Assembly (NCBI RefSeq): GCF_023895975.1
Contig: NZ_JALBWM010000025.1
Coordinates: 1 to 49,719 of the forward strand
Length of the DNA stretch: 49,719 nucleotides
Direction: 5' to 3'
DNA from: Microbulbifer okhotskensis
Lineage (GTDB): Bacteria; Pseudomonadota; Gammaproteobacteria; Pseudomonadales; Cellvibrionaceae
Below the pieces are notes generated by a model. That model was not told the DNA's origin. It saw only the letters and a program-made list of their open reading frames with translations, and ran no database searches. Both the position numbers and the translations under genes were made by a program. Of the stretch, positions 41,856-49,719 are shown piece after piece (within the stretch, counting starts at the first letter, position 1; the number at the start of each line of letters is the position of its first letter).

Positions 41856-42266
41856 ATGAATGTGGTTCGACTTTCATTTTTGCTGATCGCGCTGTTGGTC
41901 TTCCAGACCGCAGGTGCTTTCTATGATAGTCATGAAGAACTTCAGGACGTCACCAGCCACCTGTCACTTCACCATGTGGATCAGGAAGGCTCCTCAGGGC
42001 ACCCATGGCCCGATGATCAAGGCAATCCCCTAACCGATGTAGACATCCAAGGAACCCAAATCGAAGGTGAACCTGGCCAGTCTGCTCCACTTTTGGATTT
42101 CTGCAATCACTGTTGTCATTGTCATGGCAGCTCTCTTACTGGGCTGTTGGGGCAGTCATTTCAACCAATCCAGTTGGGCAGTATCTCTTACCGTGATCTG
42201 GCAAATGTTGCTGTACCCAGTGGTTACTTTTCTCCCCTGCTGCGCCCACCTATAACCCAAGTCTGA
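41856..42266 (+). CDS. CzcI-like Cys/His-rich exported protein
   Basis: 136-residue exported protein. A signal peptide spans ~1-21 (LLIALLVFQTAGAF). The mature part has a His/Asp/Glu-rich section (SHEELQDVTSHLSLHHVDQ) and a dense metal-ligand cluster CNHCCHCHG (~85-93), and ends in a Pro-rich tail (SPLLRPPITQV). CzcI-type proteins precede czcCBA in several bacteria and are thought to modulate the system; size, signal, tail style and position fit, but sequence similarity is loose. Metal binding is strongly suggested by the Cys/His cluster. ATG 41856 has no strong ribosome-binding site. Confidence 0.65.
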   Translation: MNVVRLSFLLIALLVFQTAGAFYDSHEELQDVTSHLSLHHVDQEGSSGHPWPDDQGNPLTDVDIQGTQIEGEPGQSAPLLDFCNHCCHCHGSSLTGLLGQSFQPIQLGSISYRDLANVAVPSGYFSPLLRPPITQV

Positions 42267-42336
42267 TTTCTCTATTTTGTGAGCGAGCCGTTAGAAGCTC
42301 GCGAGCGCCAAACGAGATGTGATTTGGGAGATATCC

Positions 42337-43668
42337 ATGGATTTATATCGCACGCTCATCGCGAGTGTGATTCGTCGCCATGCCGCTTGGCTGTTGGTGG
42401 TGACGATATTGTGTTTACCTGCGCAGTCTGTATTTGCGCAGAAGGGGGACTTGTTGACACTACCGGATGCGATAGGGCTAACGCTCGCGCAGAATCCGGA
42501 GCTCTCAGTATACCCAGTACGGAAAAGAGGGTTGGAGGGGGCGGAGCAAACCGCCGCACTGAAACCCGCATTGGAGTTGGGCATTGAGACCGAGTACAAA
42601 CACTTCAGCGAAGATAGCTCGGACAATGCCCCCGATCCTGAAGACGGTGCCGACAACGAGTTTGAGCTGACGGTGACCTTGTCCTCAGTGATAGAACTGG
42701 GAAACAAGCGTCGAGCCCGAGTGGATGTTGTCAATGCACAGCGGGACTTGTTAATTGCTGATGAGCAGGCCAGGGCCTTGGATCTGTTGGCGGAAGTTAT
42801 CCGCCGTTATGCTCAGGTACTTGCTGCACAGGAGTTGGTGGTGCTGGGGGAGGAGAAGGTCGTTCTTGCTCGCGAGACCTTAAACGCAGTTTCCGCACGG
42901 GTCAGTGCTGCGGCAAGCCCTGTGTCCGAGCGCATGCGTGCGGAGTCCGCCCTGGCGAAGGCCAAATTGGCCGAAAAGGGTAATAAGCGCATGTTGGTGT
43001 ACTACAAGCTCGCGCTCTCAGCCTTGTGGGGGCAGCCAGCCCCGGATTATCAGGTGGATTCCAGTGAGCTCTATCGCTTCGAACCGGGTGCCAGTTTTCA
43101 TGTGCTGTATGAACAGGCCCAGGAAAACCCCGCCATAGCCCGCTTTGCTTCCGAAGAGCGCTTGCAGGCCTCACAGCTGCGTTTGACCCAGGCGAACTCC
43201 AGGCCGGATGTAGGTTGGTACGCGGGTCTTCGTGCCAACCCGGCTGTTGATGAAACCGCTATCCTGGCGGGTTTCAATGTTCCGCTGTTCAGTGCCAAGC
43301 GCAATCGAGGTGCCGTAATAACAGCCATGACTGAGCTGGATGAGGTCATGCTGCGTCGCGAGGCAACACTGCTACAACTTTACCCGCAGCTATACCTGGC
43401 CGTGACCAGTCGTGAACAGGCTCTCGGTACTGTCTCCACTTTACAGGACTCGGTGATCCCAAAACTTCGCCAAGCCTTAAGGGAAGTGGACCGTGCTTAC
43501 CGCCGTGGCCGGGACTCCTATGTCGACCTGATCTCTGCACGGGAAGAACTGCTCGATGCCGAGCGTGCCCGAATTGAGGCGGCGCGATCCATACTTCTTT
43601 TCGGCGCAGAGATTGAACAACTGACCGCCAGGCCCTTGGGGCTCATTGGCGTTGATAGCAGTAAATAA
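42337..43668 (+). CDS. czcC: Heavy-metal efflux outer-membrane factor (CzcC-like)
   Basis: 443-residue TolC-family outer-membrane channel, the outlet of the tripartite pump. A signal peptide spans ~1-35 (AQSVFAQ). Two repeats follow with the family's heptad-rich helices: LTLPDAIGLTLAQNPELSVY, then ELTVTLSSVIELGNKRRARVDVVNAQRDL and LREVDRAYRRGRDSYVDLISAREELLDAERARIEA. The start is ATG 42337 with GGGAG upstream; the frame is open six codons earlier. It lies 14 bases before czcB. The symbol follows gene order; the sequence itself says only TolC family of the CzcC group. Confidence 0.88.
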   Translation: MDLYRTLIASVIRRHAAWLLVVTILCLPAQSVFAQKGDLLTLPDAIGLTLAQNPELSVYPVRKRGLEGAEQTAALKPALELGIETEYKHFSEDSSDNAPDPEDGADNEFELTVTLSSVIELGNKRRARVDVVNAQRDLLIADEQARALDLLAEVIRRYAQVLAAQELVVLGEEKVVLARETLNAVSARVSAAASPVSERMRAESALAKAKLAEKGNKRMLVYYKLALSALWGQPAPDYQVDSSELYRFEPGASFHVLYEQAQENPAIARFASEERLQASQLRLTQANSRPDVGWYAGLRANPAVDETAILAGFNVPLFSAKRNRGAVITAMTELDEVMLRREATLLQLYPQLYLAVTSREQALGTVSTLQDSVIPKLRQALREVDRAYRRGRDSYVDLISAREELLDAERARIEAARSILLFGAEIEQLTARPLGLIGVDSSK

Positions 43669-43682
43669 TTTTGGATTGAGAT

Positions 43683-48105
<4,423 letters not shown>

Positions 48106-48115
48106 TATCTCGCTC

Positions 48116-48150
48116 TACTGCCTGCTTTGCCCAGGGGGGGGTAGGCAGTA
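48116..48150 (+). terminator. Hairpin after czcA
   Basis: TACTGCCT (48116-48123) pairs with AGGCAGTA (48143-48150), starting 11 bases past the czcA stop. The loop holds CCC and a run of eight G that could extend the pairing. No T tract follows, so intrinsic termination is uncertain. Confidence 0.45.
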
Positions 48151-48230
48151 CCTAGGTGAAAGTAAATCCACCAATAAAAAGACTAGTCTCCCCTCCCAAT
48201 ATTGAGGGCTGTATCTTACCCATTGACAGT

Positions 48231-48283
48231 AAAAAAGGGTGTCACTTATGAAGTCCGAACGTTCTTAGTGACACACCTTCTAG
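48231..48283 (-). terminator. Rho-independent terminator of the acyltransferase gene
   Basis: On the minus strand AAGGTGTGTCACT pairs with AGTGACACCCTT (one bulged base, ~20-base loop) and is followed directly by T residues and then ACTGTC. It lies about 60 bases past the stop codon of the acyltransferase gene. Confidence 0.8.
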
Positions 48284-48341
48284 AGCACTCTTTAGCAAAT
48301 TATTCATCTTAGATTGCCCGTAAAATAATAAAACCTATATT

Positions 48342-49643
48342 CTAAATTCTGTCGTTTAGTAGCTTTTTAAGGGTGTTGATAAATTTCTCAGCAAAATTCA
48401 AAACGTTGTCCCTCTTGGTGAGTGGGTCGCAGTATGAGAAAAGAAAGACCGAATTTCTTACTGTTGAATAGGTCAGTAATGATATTGGGTGGGCGCCGTG
48501 TGTTTGAAATGGAATGGCAGTTACAATTTCAAAAAATTGCATTTGTGTTCCTAGAGCTTTCATGCTACCCACATTGGAAACACATAACCCTTCAGAAAAC
48601 AACGGACTTTTGTTTTCATATTCTTGAGACCACCCGATAATATCACCCAAATCGTAATTTTTTGGGAATGCAAATTTACAGGATTCCCCGGCTTCTGCCT
48701 GTCGATCAAGTTCGATCTGTAAGTATCTTGCCAATTGCCAGGTGTTGTCTGTGTCAATATCCGGCATTATCTCCAGGGTGGTTACCGCAGAAAATACACC
48801 CACCGCACTCAATCCAATTTGCGAGCCGCATAAATCCCGAACGTCCATGGGTAATAGGATTTTAATCCAATCTCTATGATTCGGCAGTATTTGAGATGCC
48901 TGGATAGCTACAGCACAAAATAATGCGCTTGGTCTTACTTTATAGCCCTTTCCCAGCTTCACAAGGTATGAAAGGTCCTCCATGGGGAACTGTCGATAAA
49001 TGGCATGTCCCTCACGTTCGGTGGCAAAGGCAGGTTTTTCCACGGGCCATTTGAATAGGCTGTCTTTTACCGGAGATTGCTCTTGATTCACGAAATTTTT
49101 GGGTGAATCGAAATAGCTCTCGACTGCATCGTAAAGCGGCTGCCCTCCTAATTTAAAAGTCCCGGGATCTTTGAAGTAGATATCCAAAATACAGAACAGG
49201 GTCATAACAGACCGTCCGTCCAAGGCAGCATGACTGCTAACCAAGGAAACCCAATATACCTTCTCTTGGGAATTGATATAGAATGAAAGTGTATAAGTAC
49301 ACTTTTCAACGTTGAGCCCTGTCTCGCCCCTGCGAGTAAATTCCCGTTCAAAATCAAGGGGGCCATCCAACTTCCGCACCTCGAAGGGGATGGACTCGAA
49401 TGGTACATCGCAACGCCAACGAAGCTGCTCTCCCGTTTCAACTCGAGCTTGCAGTAAGGGGTATATTTTATGGATTGATGCAAACCCGGATTTTAATTGC
49501 TCAACACTGAGTGGTGTCAGAACTTTCACAAATGAAATCACCAAGGTCCCGCCGCATGTCCTCCTGGCCAATTCAGTAAACATCGCTTCTTCTGCACCTA
49601 ATACTCGGGTTAGCGCTTTATTGGACACGAAGTAAGTCTCCAT
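48342..49643 (-). CDS. HxxxDG condensation/acyltransferase-superfamily protein
   Basis: 433-residue protein of the CoA-dependent acyltransferase/condensation-domain superfamily (chloramphenicol acetyltransferase fold; PapA5, alcohol acetyltransferases, NRPS C domains). The catalytic motif is SSHAALDGRS with His138, Asp142 and Gly143; the position is normal for the fold. The structural DFGWG motif is not seen; instead LCVSNVGS (~350) lies where PapA-type enzymes have an S-N-x-G block. It is not fused or adjacent to carrier-protein or adenylation domains, so an NRPS role is not supported. ATG 49643; TATAAA lies only ~9 bases upstream, so the mRNA could be nearly leaderless. Substrates unknown. 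Confidence 0.75.
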   Translation of the reverse strand: METYFVSNKALTRVLGAEEAMFTELARRTCGGTLVISFVKVLTPLSVEQLKSGFASIHKIYPLLQARVETGEQLRWRCDVPFESIPFEVRKLDGPLDFEREFTRRGETGLNVEKCTYTLSFYINSQEKVYWVSLVSSHAALDGRSVMTLFCILDIYFKDPGTFKLGGQPLYDAVESYFDSPKNFVNQEQSPVKDSLFKWPVEKPAFATEREGHAIYRQFPMEDLSYLVKLGKGYKVRPSALFCAVAIQASQILPNHRDWIKILLPMDVRDLCGSQIGLSAVGVFSAVTTLEIMPDIDTDNTWQLARYLQIELDRQAEAGESCKFAFPKNYDLGDIIGWSQEYENKSPLFSEGLCVSNVGSMKALGTQMQFFEIVTAIPFQTHGAHPISLLTYSTVRNSVFLFSYCDPLTKRDNVLNFAEKFINTLKKLLNDRI

Positions 49644-49719
49644 TAAGGAATCTTTATAGTACCTAGCAACACTTCGGACAGTTTCATACAGCTATAGCCC
49701 CATAGTCACTGTACTGCTC

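Noticed and set aside
41686..41877. 63-codon minus-strand frame between DUF2092 and the CzcI-like gene
   Set aside because: It overlaps the promoter and start of the CzcI-like gene, and has no ribosome-binding site or domain.

Overview
The window looks like a chromosomal segment of a marine-type gammaproteobacterium. The gene orders purB-hflD-mnmA-rluE-icd and cspD-clpS-clpA-infA-aat-trxB-ftsK-lolA-rarA-serS are those seen in many Gammaproteobacteria, including E. coli. The extra genes (bpt, roxA, a fused cysG, a large TonB receptor with a penicillin-acylase neighbour) would fit a Microbulbifer-like or other Cellvibrionales genome. That placement is an inference from gene content; no 16S rRNA or other decisive marker is present. 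There are no tRNA or rRNA genes, CRISPR arrays, transposases or phage genes that I could see.

Left flank (about 0.7-4.8 kb): an arylamine N-acetyltransferase coupled to a flavodoxin-like protein, a TMEM175-type potassium channel, a GNAT enzyme and the ribosomal oxygenase roxA. Core block (4.9-25.8 kb): purB, hflD, mnmA and rluE on the minus strand, then icd, cspD, clpS, clpA, infA, bpt, aat, trxB, ftsK, lolA, rarA, crcB, serS and cysG. This block holds a complete bacterial N-degron module: two aminoacyl-protein transferases (Aat, Bpt), the adaptor ClpS and the unfoldase ClpA. Between trxB and ftsK, where many relatives carry lrp, there is a SAM methyltransferase with an unrecognised N-terminal domain.

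Right half (25.8-49.7 kb), accessory: a small membrane protein; a penicillin-acylase-type Ntn hydrolase divergent from a TonB-dependent receptor; an ergothioneine operon (egtB-egtD) translationally coupled to a DUF411 putative copper-binding secreted protein; an ArsB/SLC13-type permease divergent from an MFS transporter; a YheT-type hydrolase ending tail-to-tail with an arsenite methyltransferase (arsM); an ECF sigma factor with a zinc-finger anti-sigma factor; a secreted DUF2092 protein with a His/Gly/Pro-rich partner; a Cys/His-rich CzcI-like protein followed by a czcCBA heavy-metal RND efflux operon; and a solitary HxxxDG acyltransferase at the right edge.

Read together, about 31.5-48.1 kb looks like a metal, metalloid and thiol-stress neighbourhood: a low-molecular-weight thiol, a putative copper-binding protein, arsenic methylation, anion and metal efflux, and an extracytoplasmic stress sigma factor. 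Joint regulation is a hypothesis. Translation starts are often GTG or TTG (ftsK, cysG, aat, egtB, egtD, the sigma factor, the MFS protein).
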